A DNA stretch of 64,000 nucleotides from Stomorhina lunata (lineage: Eukaryota; Arthropoda; Insecta; Diptera; Rhiniidae): assembly GCA_933228675.1 (NCBI GenBank), contig OW121742.1:124039983-124103982 (forward strand), written 5' to 3'. Both the position numbers and the translations under genes were made by a program. Positions 11,701-20,690 of this stretch are shown in pieces. The notes beneath the pieces are model-generated. The model saw only the letters and a list, made by a program, of their open reading frames with translations. It ran no database searches and was not told where the DNA came from. Every line of letters starts with the position of its first letter. The stretch's first letter is position 1.

Positions 11701-12744
11701 TAGAATATTATATAGTTTTCGCCTAATATTATTTTTTCCTTAAGTAGTTTTAAAGGTATCAATTTTACCGCTTTTGGAAACCATAATAAATTACATGGTC
11801 ACTATTTCATATCAAACTAAAATTTCATTCAAAAATGTTACTTTTAATAAAAATAATAATGTTTTAAATAATTTTATTATCTAATTTCGTTTTAGCAAGT
11901 ACCCACTGTCAACACGTCAGTGTTGTATTGCAAAAACTTCTATTGCGTCACTTTGCAACACTGCAAAATATGCATACAAACTAAACGAAGTGATAAATTG
12001 CTTAATTTATATGAAAACTATACAAACGACACATGACTCATTATTAATAAACAATAAATAAACTATGAATTAACATAAATTTACCAAATTTAGCCAAAAA
12101 TTAAACATTTTTTGATAAAAAACAACATTTTGGCAAAATGACACGTCAACAACAAACACGACAAGAAGAAAGTACACTCATCTCTTTCACTCTCACTCGT
12201 ATCTACTTGAAAACACACAGAAAAACAACAATAACAAACAGAGATGGTAAATGAACATTTTTTCTTTTTGAGAAAATGCCGGTAAAAGCAACAAGAATAA
12301 AATAAAGGTTAAATGTACAAGAAAGAAGAAAAAAAAGTTAAATTGAAATTAAAGAAAGAAGTAATAAAAGGAAACGAGTTAACTAAAACATTAGTAAGAA
12401 CAAATGATAAACTTAAAAGAAATGGCTGGGAAAAAAAGGAGGAAAAGAAATTTTTGTACACGCAGACAAGTTTTTTCTTCAGTTAACACAAAAGAATTTT
12501 TTTCCAAAATCTTGATATGTTATTTTTCACTTAAAACTTTAAATAATTAAACTTTAATTATTGATTGATTTAAACAGTACTTACAGAATTCTACCAAAAT
12601 GAATTCATTGTCGGCAATGGCTTTCTTGAAATTGTCCACAGTCAAAACCAAGACACCATCTTCGTTTTTGATTTCTTCATCAGCGTATACTACACCCAAA
12701 GTGGCGCTGGCCACTAACAATAACGAGCACAATAAGAATTTCAT
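2695..12744 (-). CDS. Pdi: Protein disulfide isomerase (Pdi), four exons
   Basis: ER-lumen oxidoreductase that forms, breaks and rearranges disulfides in secretory proteins. Coding exons, read on the minus strand, are 12744-12585, 5679-5372, 3790-2822 and 2751-2695, joined by GT-AG introns of 6905, 1581 and 70 bp. The sum is 1494 nt, or 497 aa plus stop, normal for the family. The start is the ATG at 12742-12744; the frame extends upstream only through a GTG, and MKF is the expected N-terminus. Visible parts: a hydrophobic signal peptide (residues 1 to about 20), first thioredoxin domain with WCGHC (C58/C61), two inner thioredoxin-like domains, second active domain with WCGHC (C399/C402), an acidic tail and a terminal HKKDEL retrieval signal. 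All active cysteines are present and no frame breaks are seen. The large first intron is full of mobile elements. Identity is close to certain from sequence similarity to Drosophila Pdi. Confidence 0.97.
2822..3790 (-). CDS. Pdi: Pdi coding exon 3 (b, b' and second CGHC)
   Basis: 969 nt, 323 codons, starting IAIIGFF and ending DLKS before GTAAGT. It carries the two non-catalytic thioredoxin folds, the substrate-binding region and the second active site WCGHC (C399, C402), followed by SSFPTIKLY with the cis-proline of the a' domain. Confidence 0.96.
4030..4300 (+). repeat. Dispersed repeat shared with 21.1 kb
   Basis: Part of Pdi intron 2. Sequence around GACGATTATTCAATGAGAG, TTTGTTTGTGCGTTTATGTG and TATGGAGTGCAATAT recurs on the opposite strand at about 21120-21275. 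It is an unclassified dispersed repeat, and no terminal repeats were defined. Confidence 0.6.
4303..5294 (+). mobile_element. 5'-truncated non-LTR retrotransposon, RNase H to 3' end (family A)
   Basis: Degenerate 3' portion of an ORF2 in Pdi intron 2. Translated pieces show the RNase H domain (ADEC-V-QAE, then a [16 protein letters not shown] stretch now broken by a stop) and a cysteine-histidine motif near 4972-5055 (CRLCLDE then HILCHC). A 3' UTR with GGATCACAATGGACCCC and GGTCTCCGAGTGAAG follows, ending in CCTAACCTAACC. Copies in the same orientation lie at 7.9 and 41.5 kb. An RNase H domain after the reverse transcriptase suggests the I/LOA-like groups, but the clade is not settled. The RNase H part is split by a small inverted-repeat element at 4429-4536. 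Non-functional. Confidence 0.85.
4429..4536. mobile_element. Small inverted-repeat element (MITE) nested in family A
   Basis: About 108 bp with termini GGGGGTTACTACG and (reverse complement) GGGGGTTACTGTGTATC. It interrupts the RNase H segment between sequences that are contiguous in the 8.0-kb copy of the retrotransposon. A shorter relative in opposite orientation lies at 57647-57718. Confidence 0.75.
5372..5679 (-). CDS. Pdi: Pdi coding exon 2 (first CGHC active site)
   Basis: 308 nt. It opens after a TTTTAAG acceptor with AT-GCT-CCC, completing the Tyr codon and giving APWCGHC (C58, C61). It runs through the first thioredoxin domain, including the cis-proline stretch RGYPTLKFF, and ends at ...KDNE before GTAAGT. 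Confidence 0.95.
5682..6469. other. Pdi intron 1, distal part
   Basis: AT-rich intronic sequence with no recognisable element or conserved coding potential. Confidence 0.5.
6470..7080 (-). mobile_element. Degenerate non-LTR retrotransposon 3' fragment (family B)
   Basis: The plus strand starts GTTAGGTTAGGTTAAGC, the complement of a CCTAACCTAAC 3' end, so the element runs on the minus strand. Blocks such as ATCAGCAACGGCTGGGCAGT and CATTGCTTTGAAGATT match the fragment at 19970-20690, where an RNase H-like translation survives. Too decayed to code. Confidence 0.7.
7081..7912. other. Pdi intron 1 segment
   Basis: AT-rich, with a long poly(A) run at about 7422-7447 and an 18-bp dyad of ATCGAT boxes at 7675-7692 (see findings). 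No gene. Confidence 0.45.
7675..7692. promoter_or_regulatory. ATCGAT dyad (DRE/BEAF-like)
   Basis: ATATCGATCTATCGATAT is a perfect 8-2-8 inverted repeat. It contains TATCGATA, the Drosophila DRE consensus bound by DREF, and paired CGATA cores of the BEAF-32 type. A function here is inference only. Confidence 0.3.
7913..8775 (+). mobile_element. 5'-truncated non-LTR retrotransposon (family A, copy 2)
   Basis: Same family as 4303-5294. The RNase H region reads well at 8008-8277: [10 protein letters not shown] with an active-site aspartate, then [16 protein letters not shown]. Next comes the C-terminal [13 protein letters not shown] region near 8445-8490. The 3' UTR carries a short duplication of AGTAAAGGATCACAATGGA (around 8688-8725) and ends TACCTAGCCTAACC. 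Stops and small deletions make it non-coding. Confidence 0.85.
8797..8978. mobile_element. Pogo/Tc1-like MITE, copy 1
   Basis: 182 bp with inverted ends CAGTCGAACTTCT and AGAAGTTCGACTG. Its right side is followed by TA; the left flank is AA, probably a mutated target site. Same family as 9903-10069. CAGT-starting termini and a TA target are typical of pogo/Tigger elements. Confidence 0.8.
8979..9902. other. Pdi intron 1 segment
   Basis: AT-rich unique sequence with nothing recognisable. Confidence 0.45.
9903..10069. mobile_element. Pogo/Tc1-like MITE, copy 2
   Basis: 167 bp, termini CAGTCGAACTTCT and AGAAGTTCGACTG, flanked on both sides by TA (9901-9902 and 10070-10071), the target duplication of the Tc1/mariner/pogo superfamily. 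Non-coding; mobilised, if ever, by a transposase from elsewhere. Confidence 0.85.
10070..11457. other. Pdi intron 1 segment
   Basis: AT-rich intronic sequence without recognisable genes or elements. Confidence 0.45.
11458..11681. mobile_element. TA-flanked MITE with TGTGATGG termini
   Basis: Inverted ends TGTGATGGAAA and TTTCCATCACA. A second inverted block (TTTTTGAGATAATTTTC against GAAAATTATCTCAAAAA) lies further in. TA flanks both sides. About 224 bp and non-coding; the TA target and size fit a Tc1/mariner-derived MITE. Confidence 0.75.
11682..12584. other. Pdi intron 1, promoter-proximal part
   Basis: Unique sequence adjoining exon 1. It contains two TGACGTG boxes (11913-11919 and 12139-12148, both read on the minus strand), which may form an intronic enhancer. 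Otherwise nothing is recognised. Confidence 0.4.
12139..12148 (-). promoter_or_regulatory. UPRE-like site in Pdi intron 1
   Basis: The minus strand reads TGACGTGTCA. TGACGTG is the core of the XBP1/ATF6 unfolded-protein response element. The identical 10-mer recurs upstream of Pdi at 12980-12989, and a TGACGTG also occurs at 11913-11919. Confidence 0.45.
12585..12744 (-). CDS. Pdi: Pdi coding exon 1 (signal peptide)
   Basis: 160 nt encoding the signal peptide and the first strands of the a domain, up to VEF plus the first base of a Tyr codon. The donor is T|GTAAGT, with GT at 12584-12583. The intron is in phase 1 and splits the Tyr codon just before APWCGHC. Confidence 0.95.
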
Positions 12745-12979
12745 TTTTCTGTTCACTTGTTTTTTCTACAATTCAATTTGTATATTTTCTTTTTTCACAA
12801 AAAAAAAATATCAAAAATTATAACTACACAAAATTTTACTTAAAGCGCGTTCTGAAGAAACGTTTTGGCCCAACAACGATGTTCACCCGTCGCAATTTAA
12901 ATTGAAAATGAATTTGTTTCTCTTAAATCCCAAAGATGTTGTTTTGAGTGTAGAGAATTGTTGTGCAAAAAAGGGAAAA

Positions 12980-12989
12980 TGACACGTCA
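12980..12989 (-). promoter_or_regulatory. UPRE-like site upstream of Pdi
   Basis: TGACGTGTCA on the minus strand, 236 bases upstream of the Pdi ATG in the 0.8-kb divergent Pdi/peptidase intergenic region. PDI genes are classical targets of the unfolded protein response, so an XBP1-type site here is plausible but unproven. Confidence 0.5.
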
Positions 12990-13513
12990 TTTTTTGAAAC
13001 GAAAAACAACTCACAAAGAAAGTTTAGCACAAAACAAAATGTCAACAAATGCAACTCTGTCTTGAAAACAGGGTTGTTTGTTTACTTGAAAAAAAAAACT
13101 GTGTTGCTTGCTAAATCCCATTTTCTTTTTTTTTTTCAAGATTTACATTTCTAGTTCTACCAAAATAAAATTCCAATTAGAAAATCAATTTTATATGTTC
13201 TTTGTTGGTTGATGTCTTTGCTGCTGCTACAATAATGTCAGGTTGTCGTATTAGCTAAGTTGTTTTGGGGTGTTGTCTACGTAAAGTGGCTGTAATAGTC
13301 GACTCCCAGCCGCCGCCGTCAATTTCATGGTTAACTGCCGCCGTCGAAGTTTTTTGGTCGGCTTGTTTCTCTGTATGTCAGTGCTTTTATTAAATCGCCA
13401 AAAAACTGTTTTTATCTTTTTGTGTTGTGCGTGTGTGTGACCTAATCATTTAATTTTTTTCTAATCTAAAGTAAATAAACAAAGTGCTATTGTAAAAGTA
13501 TTAACAAATCTAC

Positions 13514-13543
13514 ATGGAATATAAGCGGCTGCAAAAAATTTAG
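13514..13543 (+). other. Upstream ORF in the peptidase leader
   Basis: An ATG at 13514 opens a nine-codon frame (MEYKRLQKI) closed by TAG at 13541-13543, 37 bases before the peptidase ATG. If transcription starts upstream of it, it could dampen translation; the transcription start is not known. Confidence 0.35.
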
Positions 13544-13579
13544 TCTATCATCATTCAGCAGACCTCCAAGAAATTGGCA

Positions 13580-14371
13580 ATGGCAGCAGCAGCAAAGAAC
13601 ATCGAAACACATAAAGAACAATTGGAAAAGCTGATCATTGTGACTGGCTTTGGACCTTTTGCGGGTCATGAAGATATAAATGCCAGTTGGGAGGCGGTAA
13701 CTAAGAAGAATATATGTTTTTTTTGTAATAATTATTTAAAAATGATTAATAATCTTGTCTTTTTAAAGGTTCGGCGTCTGCCCGATGAAATTGTTTACCA
13801 AAACACCAAATACATATTGCAAAAATTAGAAATACCTGTTGAATATGAGGCTGTTGATGAGGCCATTGAAAACATCTGGTCACAACGCCCCACTTTGGTA
13901 ATACACTGTGGCGTTCATGGCGGTTCTAATTGCATTAATGTGGAGAAATTAGCCTATAACAATAATTTTGTAAGAAAGGATTATTCTGGCAAACATTTAA
14001 GCAATGGCAAAGCCTGTTTGAAAAATTGTCCCGACAAAAAGTCCGCCTTATTTTGTAGATTAGATCTGAAGAAAGTCATTGAGGTAATAGGCAACAATTG
14101 TCAATGTACACCAGAGCTTATAACATCATCAGCTTCACAGACTGATGGTAGTTCCAATGAGACTAACATGAAAATAGCAAAAATTTCCAAAGAAGTGGGA
14201 AACTATTTGTGTGGTTACATTTATCTCAAGTCTTTGGATCGGGATTGCAATCGTTCTTTGTTCATCCATGTTCCTCCGCTAGACAAACCCTTTAATGCTG
14301 AGAAACTCAGTGAAGTGGTGCTGAAAATTACCGAGGAATGTTTGAGACAGGTCGTAAATGAAGGTAATTAG
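13580..14371 (+). CDS. Pyroglutamyl-peptidase I, two exons
   Basis: Cytosolic cysteine peptidase (family C15) that removes N-terminal pyroglutamate from peptides. Exon 1 is 13580-13696 and exon 2 is 13769-14371. The 72-bp phase-0 intron (GTAACT...TTTTTAAAG) is a multiple of three without a stop, so the unspliced frame also reads through. The spliced product is 239 aa. Evidence: [10 protein letters not shown] near the N-terminus, NASW, a strand VIHCGVHGG followed by VEKLAYN (the glutamate matches the catalytic Glu), NYLCGY (catalytic Cys) and [12 protein letters not shown] (catalytic His), all in family order. The start is the ATG at 13580; the open frame upstream begins only with a non-ATG codon. 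It is divergent from Pdi. A probable polyadenylation signal AATAAA lies at 14501-14506. Drosophila has related genes (CG32147 comes to mind), but I do not assign a symbol. Confidence 0.92.
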   Translation: MAAAAKNIETHKEQLEKLIIVTGFGPFAGHEDINASWEAVTKKNICFFCNNYLKMINNLVFLKVRRLPDEIVYQNTKYILQKLEIPVEYEAVDEAIENIWSQRPTLVIHCGVHGGSNCINVEKLAYNNNFVRKDYSGKHLSNGKACLKNCPDKKSALFCRLDLKKVIEVIGNNCQCTPELITSSASQTDGSSNETNMKIAKISKEVGNYLCGYIYLKSLDRDCNRSLFIHVPPLDKPFNAEKLSEVVLKITEECLRQVVNEGN

Positions 14372-16087
14372 TACACTTTTTGTATTGAGAGTCTTTTTGT
14401 ATAGAAGATTTGTACATAAAAAGCTAAAGATTGCGTCATCGGTTGAGTGATTTGTGTACGTCGCAATAGTATTAAGAATCTGTATTAATATATTTTTATA
14501 AATAAATCAAAAAACCTATTAGTATTAGCCTAATAATAGGTTAAATGAATATCATTTTTTTTTTAAATATGGATATTTATTAAAATGTTGCACGTTTTTT
14601 CGAATTGCTGTTTTTTTGAAAACAACATTCAAGATTTTACAGTTGCTTCTATTATCTTTATGGAGGACGGATCACATCCTTAAAATGATTAAAATGAGGC
14701 ATGACCTGTGGCAACAATTCTGTGTTCTTCATGTTATGATTAATAAATGCCAAATACCTTGTCATAGGTAGCACTATGGTATTTCTGCTACAAAAAAGCC
14801 ATTTTTGATCACCGCTTTTGAAAAATCTAATGATGCAGTTCTATAGAGAGGAGTCTAGTTATTTAAAGGATCAATAATTGCTTTCAAGAAAAAGTTATAT
14901 TACGTGTTATAAAAAAGGTATTGAAATGTGTTTTATGTTCTAAAACGAAAACTCAAACTCAGTAGCTTGTGCATTGACTATAGTTTTACAGCTTTAATCT
15001 TGATAACGTGTTAACTAAGATACAGAACATTGGTTTAATCTGCAGAAGAAAATAACTTGATCTCGTATATAGTTTAGGAGATATCAGGAAATCAATATTC
15101 AGTTGGCTCGGTTTTGCTCGGTGCTCTTGACATAGCCACGTTGAAGCTAAAAGTTTCTTCTTTAAATTGAGAAAAAGTCACATAAATTGCTACTTATAAT
15201 TTAAGCAAAAAGTGTTGCAGTCGTTTAGGCGTAACTTTTTATTCTAAACAAATTTCAATTATATGTTGCCATTTTTTTTATTAGGTTTCTTGTTTTTTAC
15301 TCCTGATAAGTAAATGCTCTCTTATTTTAGTTACTTAATGTACATTTAAGGGTTAATTCAATTCATTGCTTTAGTTAATCCCTTTCTGATACTATTAACT
15401 GCCATTGATTTCTGGTTGTTTTCTTATACATAAAGAAATGGCTGGCATTTTCAATATTTTGACTTGGATTTGTCAAGGCGGTCAATGCATTTAGAATGTC
15501 TGTCTACGCGTCCGTCCGCCTACTCAAAACCAAACGGCTTAAATGGGTATTTAAAATATAAAAAAGCCAACTTAAAGCACAGCAATGCACATTACTGGAC
15601 ACATTTTCAGGTTTCAAGCAGTGTTCTCTTATCCCACCCACTTTTCTTGCGTTGCATTATAGTATGTACATACGACAGTGGAATTACAGTGCTTTCGAGG
15701 CACTTTAATGGTTTCAGATTTATTTGGACAAACGAGCGAATACAAACATGAGTTTTAAAATGGAATGCATTAAAATGTAATTTAGAAATACAAGAGAAAT
15801 AAAATGTTTTAAATTAAATCCTAAGATAAAGATTTCGTAAATGGCTAAAAGGAGGGAGGAAGAAAGTTCAATGGTTTTATTTTACTTCTAAGAAAATGAG
15901 AATAAAGAAAATAAATAGAAAGCTTAATTGAAAAAGTGCTAAGGAATCAAGACAAATCTGAAAATTTGCCTACAATTTAGAAAATAGTCTGTGTTTTGCT
16001 ATATTTTGTTTGTGTCTAAGTCTTAGTCTATAACAAAATCTTTATTATATTGGAATTGGAGGATTTTGTTTACTATGTGTTCTTATT
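14372..16087. other. Peptidase 3' UTR and intergenic sequence
   Basis: The first ~140 bases are probably 3' UTR (AATAAA at 14501). The rest is unique AT-rich sequence. A 95-codon frame at 15464-15751 has no recognisable domain and I do not call it a gene. Confidence 0.5.
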
Positions 16088-17940
16088 GGATTAAATAGAA
16101 TACAAGATTTCTTAACAGAAATCTGGCTGGATCAAGGTTTTGTTTCAGGGAAACCTAAACCTAGAGGTCGCGTTCCCGGGTTGAAGGTATGAGAATGCTT
16201 CCCATTCATGGGTGGAAAATCAGCCACATAAATAGGTGACAAGGAACCCCTTTCGACTCGTGGGTGGTGTAAGAAAAATTAAAAATCTTTCTTGGACTAA
16301 ATAGGAAGTAGTGGGTTAATATATTAATCCCTAACAAGCCCGTGCTAAGGCTTTCGATTCGCGGTTAGGGGTAAACGATAGATAGTGTTTTAATATTGGT
16401 TTGGCGGATACCTTCGCTAGTATAAAGTTATCCTCACGTAGCTATGGGCTATCACATAAGCGATCTTCTTTCTAACGTACACAAGGGATTAACTTATAAC
16501 TTAATTTTAAAGAAATAAAAATAATGCCGACAAAACATCCTAAGAGGGCAACTTCAGGGTCAGATGAAACATGATAGGGAGGGACTATTTAGAAAACCAG
16601 ACTATTAGCGATATAAACACGGACATAATAAAACAACTGCTACAATTAATATTACAGGACATCCTTGGAAGATAGCTTCAGGGTCGGACGGATCTCAAAA
16701 GGAAGGGGTGATTTAGACGAGCAGACTCTTAGCGATATTAACACGGCCATACTAAAACAGGAGCGACTGTAATTGAGGTATGGGGGATATGGAGGGACAT
16801 CTTAAGTCACTAAGATCCTGGCAGATAACTCGTTTTAGTTTGATTCGGTGCTTGTGACGGTGACTTTAAATTCCGGCCAGCCTCAGTCAAGATCTTCCTT
16901 GGGATTTCGGGCTTTAGTAGTTAGGGAGAATCAGACTCTGGGTCAAGATAAAGCCTGATCCCCTCAAAGTTCTCGGATTTCTGTGGTGAAGGAGAGTCAG
17001 TCTTATCTGACTTTGGAAGTCCCCTTATCTCCTAGGTCGGCATGACACTTATTATTAAAGGACTTGGGGGAGATGGAGGGATAAACAGATTTTCTGGACA
17101 TCTTCCACACAACTAAAGCCACCCAGATCCTGGCAGATAACTCGTTTAAGTCTGAGTCGGAACTTGTCGCAGTGACTTCAAGATCAGTCAAGTTCTCTCT
17201 TGGGATTTCAGGCTTTAGTAGTTGGGGAGAATCAGACAGATCAGACTGACTCCTTCGGCACCACTGACTCAACTCGCCAGACTGTTATTATTGACACCCT
17301 GATTAGGAGAATGTGATCACTTTGATCTTGATACTGGGTCCAGATAAAGCGGGATCCCCACTGAGATCTGTGGTTTCCGTGGTAAAGCCAGTCTTATTTG
17401 ACTCTGGACGTCCCCTCATCTCCTAAGGGAAAGTAGTTCGGCATGACGTTGTTGTCGCCACAGGTAAAGAAAAAAACTTGCCGAACTAAAATTGACAAGG
17501 CGAAGAGCGGCACTAGATAGTTGTCTTATCTTAAAAAGTTGACTGAAAGAGACCCGACGCTACTTAACTATTAATAAAAAAAACGTGCTCAAGAAGCTTA
17601 GGCGTCGATCAAGGACGTGTTATAACAGCATCCAAGAAAGGACCTGTGGTAAAATCTGCGAATCCTGTGATGAATCCGCTGCCAGTTAACGATACGCTCA
17701 ATGATGGGGCTACAAAGGTAAACAAGGCATTAGTAGGTTGTGAGTACCAAGACTCTCATGTGGGGATCCGAAAGGAGAGGGCAAAGTGTGATCTTACTGG
17801 AAAATATAGATTACAAGATTTTCTAATCATGTAGGGCCCCGAAAGAAGAGTGCAAAGTGTGGTCTTACTGAATAATATAGATTGCAAGATTTTCTAATAA
17901 AAATTGATTGGATTAAGGTTTTGTCTTAAGCAAATTTGTG
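16088..17940. mobile_element. Degenerate, internally duplicated mobile-element remnant
   Basis: A less AT-rich block bounded by related direct sequences: 16095-16145 (with GGATCAAGGTTTTGTTT) and 17879-17930 (with GGATTAAGGTTTTGTCTT). Inside, a unit at 16540-16650 repeats at 16655-16765 (CTTCAGGGTC, TTAGCGATAT), and a unit at about 16790-17045 repeats at 17095-17440 (CCTGGCAGATAACTCGTTT, GGCTTTAGTAGTT, CTTATCTGACTTTGG-like). A minus-strand frame at 17003-17272 is a leftover of this unit. I cannot assign a class; gag/ORF1-like or LTR-derived is possible. Confidence 0.5.
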
Positions 17941-19188
17941 ACTGTCTTAAAACTAAACAAGAATTCCAGTTCGAATATTTAATTCTTATTGATTTGTTGA
18001 TTTGATCAGTAAGATGATCCCAAGATATAAAGTGAGTTGAGTGAACCCTTTAATTCTTAAATGATCTGGAATTTATTTTATCAATAACATAAATAACCAT
18101 AAGTTTAGCTTAAAGATATAAAATATCCCATTTCTTAGATCATTCCTTATTCACTTAACATTCCATTACCCTAAAAAGTTCAATGTACCTTTTTTTTGGG
18201 ATCCTACGTAATTTTTGCAAAATTTAGCATTTTCTCAATTATTTTTGTTATAAATGCCATAAATATCCTTTTCTTAAGGGAATTAAAACATCTCATTCTA
18301 TTTGTTTTTAAAGTTGAATAAACTTTTAATAAAAGATCTTTTAAGTTAGATCCTTTTTGCTTCAATTAAAAACGTTTAAAGTTATAAATTTCTCAAAAAA
18401 AGGTGATCAAACTTTTTTGTTTAACCTAACAAATTGGGGTTTATTGAACTTAGAATTGAAGCAACGGTAATTTGGTATAAATAACTCAACAAAATCCTCT
18501 TAGTTTTGAACCCTTAAAAGCATTTGAAACCCCTATTTTTTTTTTTTTTAAACGAAGCAACAGGTCTTTGACATCAATTTAGCTAAAACACAAAGAGGTT
18601 CTTCATGCGGTTCAATAAACCTTAGATTTCAAATATTGCCAAAAAAAAAAAAAAAAACACAAAAACTACTAAAAATAACAAAAAACAAATGTACTAAAGA
18701 AACAGCTAATCGTTTGACAAACCGAAAAAATATTTATGAGTTTATGGCTCTTTTTGTTAACCTTTCACTACGACCAACCATCGCCAAACCAAAAATTGTC
18801 AAAGGATCTTAAAACTTGTGCCAGGCTGTGGCTCAAGCTTCAACGCATTTCTAACTGTGTGTTTTAGTTTGTGGGTATTCTTTGTCCTGTGTCAGTTGTT
18901 AAGAGTTTTGTTGCAATAAATACGCAAATATTCCACAAACATACAGCCCGAGGGATCGACAGTCGGATCTTAAGAAACTGAGAGAAACTTTAAACCCTTT
19001 TCCTTAAGTTTGACTATAAACAAACGACTTGTGAGGCTTACAATACTCACTTATGAAGAAATACCAACACATTTTAATATGGAATTATTTTTACCAGGGA
19101 TCCGAGAAGATTGTGTCAGATATACGAGGGTACTAAGAAGAATTTTCAGGTCATGAATTTTTTAACTAAAGAAACTTTTAACATAGAA
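17941..19188. other. Intergenic AT-rich sequence
   Basis: No gene or clear repeat. Contains poly(A)/poly(T) tracts near 18540 and 18643. Confidence 0.45.
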
Positions 19189-19444
19189 TACATACATAAT
19201 TCAAACGACATTCCAATTGGAACAAGGGGTACTTCTCTCAGGCAATAAGTTGCATCCGATTCTATTTTTAGACTCATTGAAAGGGACCTACGTTTTAACT
19301 TCCTAATATAGCCTAATATTCAATAACCAGTAGCTAGCCACTTTTTTGAAAATTTATTTTTTCATGTAGGTCTGGCCGGGGATCGAACTTAGGACCTCTG
19401 GTAAGCTAGGCGGATGACTAACCTGCTATACCACGACGGTTCAC
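19189..19444 (-). mobile_element. tRNA-derived SINE, copy 1
   Basis: On the minus strand the element opens with a tRNA-like head. Box A is TGGTATAGCAGG (plus 19422-19433) and box B is GTTCGATCC (plus 19380-19388), about 34 bases apart as in RNA polymerase III promoters. An anticodon-arm-like stretch, CGCCTAGC, lies between them. A tRNA-unrelated body follows and ends in an (ATGT)n tail (CATACATA on the plus strand). It is flanked by the 9-bp direct repeat AACATAGAA (19180-19188 and 19445-19453), a target-site duplication. A second copy is at 50171-50432. Confidence 0.88.
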
Positions 19445-19552
19445 AACATAGAACATAGTTAAGGTCCAGATCATTCAGAGTTGGAGTTCCACAGGTTTCC
19501 GTCCTCAGAACTTTACCATTAAACATTATGTACGATGTTATATTTAAGGCAC

Positions 19553-19804
19553 AAGGCCAATACACGCGGCATGCGGCTGCGGGCCGTCATAGTATTGCCA
19601 GTACATAAAATGTGCGTTTGTTTACAAAAATATTCATATAAAAATATATTTGAGTAGGATATAATTAAATCTGGCACCACTGAAAAAATCCGCCGCGAGG
19701 AAAAGTAGAACAAAGTTCTACTTTTTTCCTTTGCCGCTTCAAATTTGACAAATCAGAACACAGCTGATTGCCGCCCGCAGACGCTTGCCGCGTGCATTGG
19801 CCTT
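19553..19804. mobile_element. GC-ended inverted-repeat element (MITE)
   Basis: About 252 bp with ~38-bp imperfect inverted ends. The left starts AAGGCCAATACACGCGGCA and the right, reverse complemented, starts AAGGCCAATGCACGCGGCA. The centre holds a strong hairpin, GGAAAAGTAGAAC-AAA-GTTCTACTTTTTTCC, at 19699-19728. Non-coding. No convincing target duplication, so the superfamily is open. Confidence 0.75.
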
Positions 19805-19969
19805 CTACCTTTAGATTGAGCCTTTCCGATGAAGCAGCAATGGTAGACTTTTTAGACGATGTTGCTATATGACCTTGAACTATGTGCAAAAGAGGCGATA
19901 CGAAGAAATAAATCACGTTTGGAATCAGTAAATCTCAGCCTGGTGGACCACAAGACGGAAGCTGCACTC

Positions 19970-20690
19970 GTAGGTTAGGTTAGGTTGAGCAGAATGCTGA
20001 CCATAAAGTCCGCGTCACTTGGGTCCATGATGAGGTCTCTTTGTGTTTCTTGCAAGGGAGAAAGAAAAATAAAATTCCAGTCTACCGTGTATAAGAGTGT
20101 AGCTAGAGCCAGTTGAGGCCCTATGCTCCACTGGGAGTCAAGGATAACAGAAGAAGAAGCTAGAGCCAGCCGGATGCAACAATAAAAGAACCTACTTTAC
20201 GAATGCTAATGTTCGAGATCTCTGATAGATTGTGGAAAAACGGGGATCCCAGATGGAGAGTCCTAATATCAGCAAGAGCTGGGCAGTGACAGAGGAGATG
20301 AGTGACGGCTTCTTTCTTTTAAACGTTGTGACAACTTCTGCGGTAGTTGTTGCTTTGAAGATTGAGTCTTCTAGTAAGGGTGCGAAGTCTATGGCTCGGA
20401 AAGGTGACCAAGATTGCAGAACGCTTACTCTTCTAAGTTGGCCATGTAAGTCTAGAGACTGAACAGGTCGTTTCTGTGGACTAGTTGGTCTGTGCAGACC
20501 TGAAGAGAAACTGGTTGATAAGCTGTTTGCAGGCTGATAGCGGTATACCTATGTATTGGTCACCACCTTTTGATAGATTATCCGCAATGATTTTACCTGG
20601 TATATTACTGTGACTGCGTACCCAGAATAGTTCAATGTTAGAATGTCTCGCCATCTCTACGAAAAGATCGCAGATTACTATAAAAACAGC
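19970..20690 (-). mobile_element. Non-LTR retrotransposon 3' fragment (family B)
   Basis: On the minus strand, 20723-20481 translates to an RNase H-like segment (ELFWVRSHSNIPGKIIADNL, with the terminal aspartate). A 3' region follows and ends in a CCTAACCTAAC tail (plus 19976-19990). The same family is at 6470-7080. Stops and decay make it inactive. Confidence 0.75.

Noticed and set aside
12745..12756. Upstream extension of Pdi to a GTG start
   Set aside because: Not an ATG; the family starts at MKF and the ATG at 12744 has a good fly context.
15464..15751. 95-codon plus-strand frame
   Set aside because: No recognisable domain, no partner exons, and composition like the surrounding non-coding DNA.
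17003..17272. 89-codon minus-strand frame
   Set aside because: Lies in the duplicated mobile-element remnant, no domain, and the neighbouring duplicate does not keep the frame.
19380..19440. Possible functional tRNA gene
   Set aside because: Boxes A and B are present but acceptor and anticodon stems do not pair properly, and the sequence continues into a repeated body with a tail and target duplication; a SINE.
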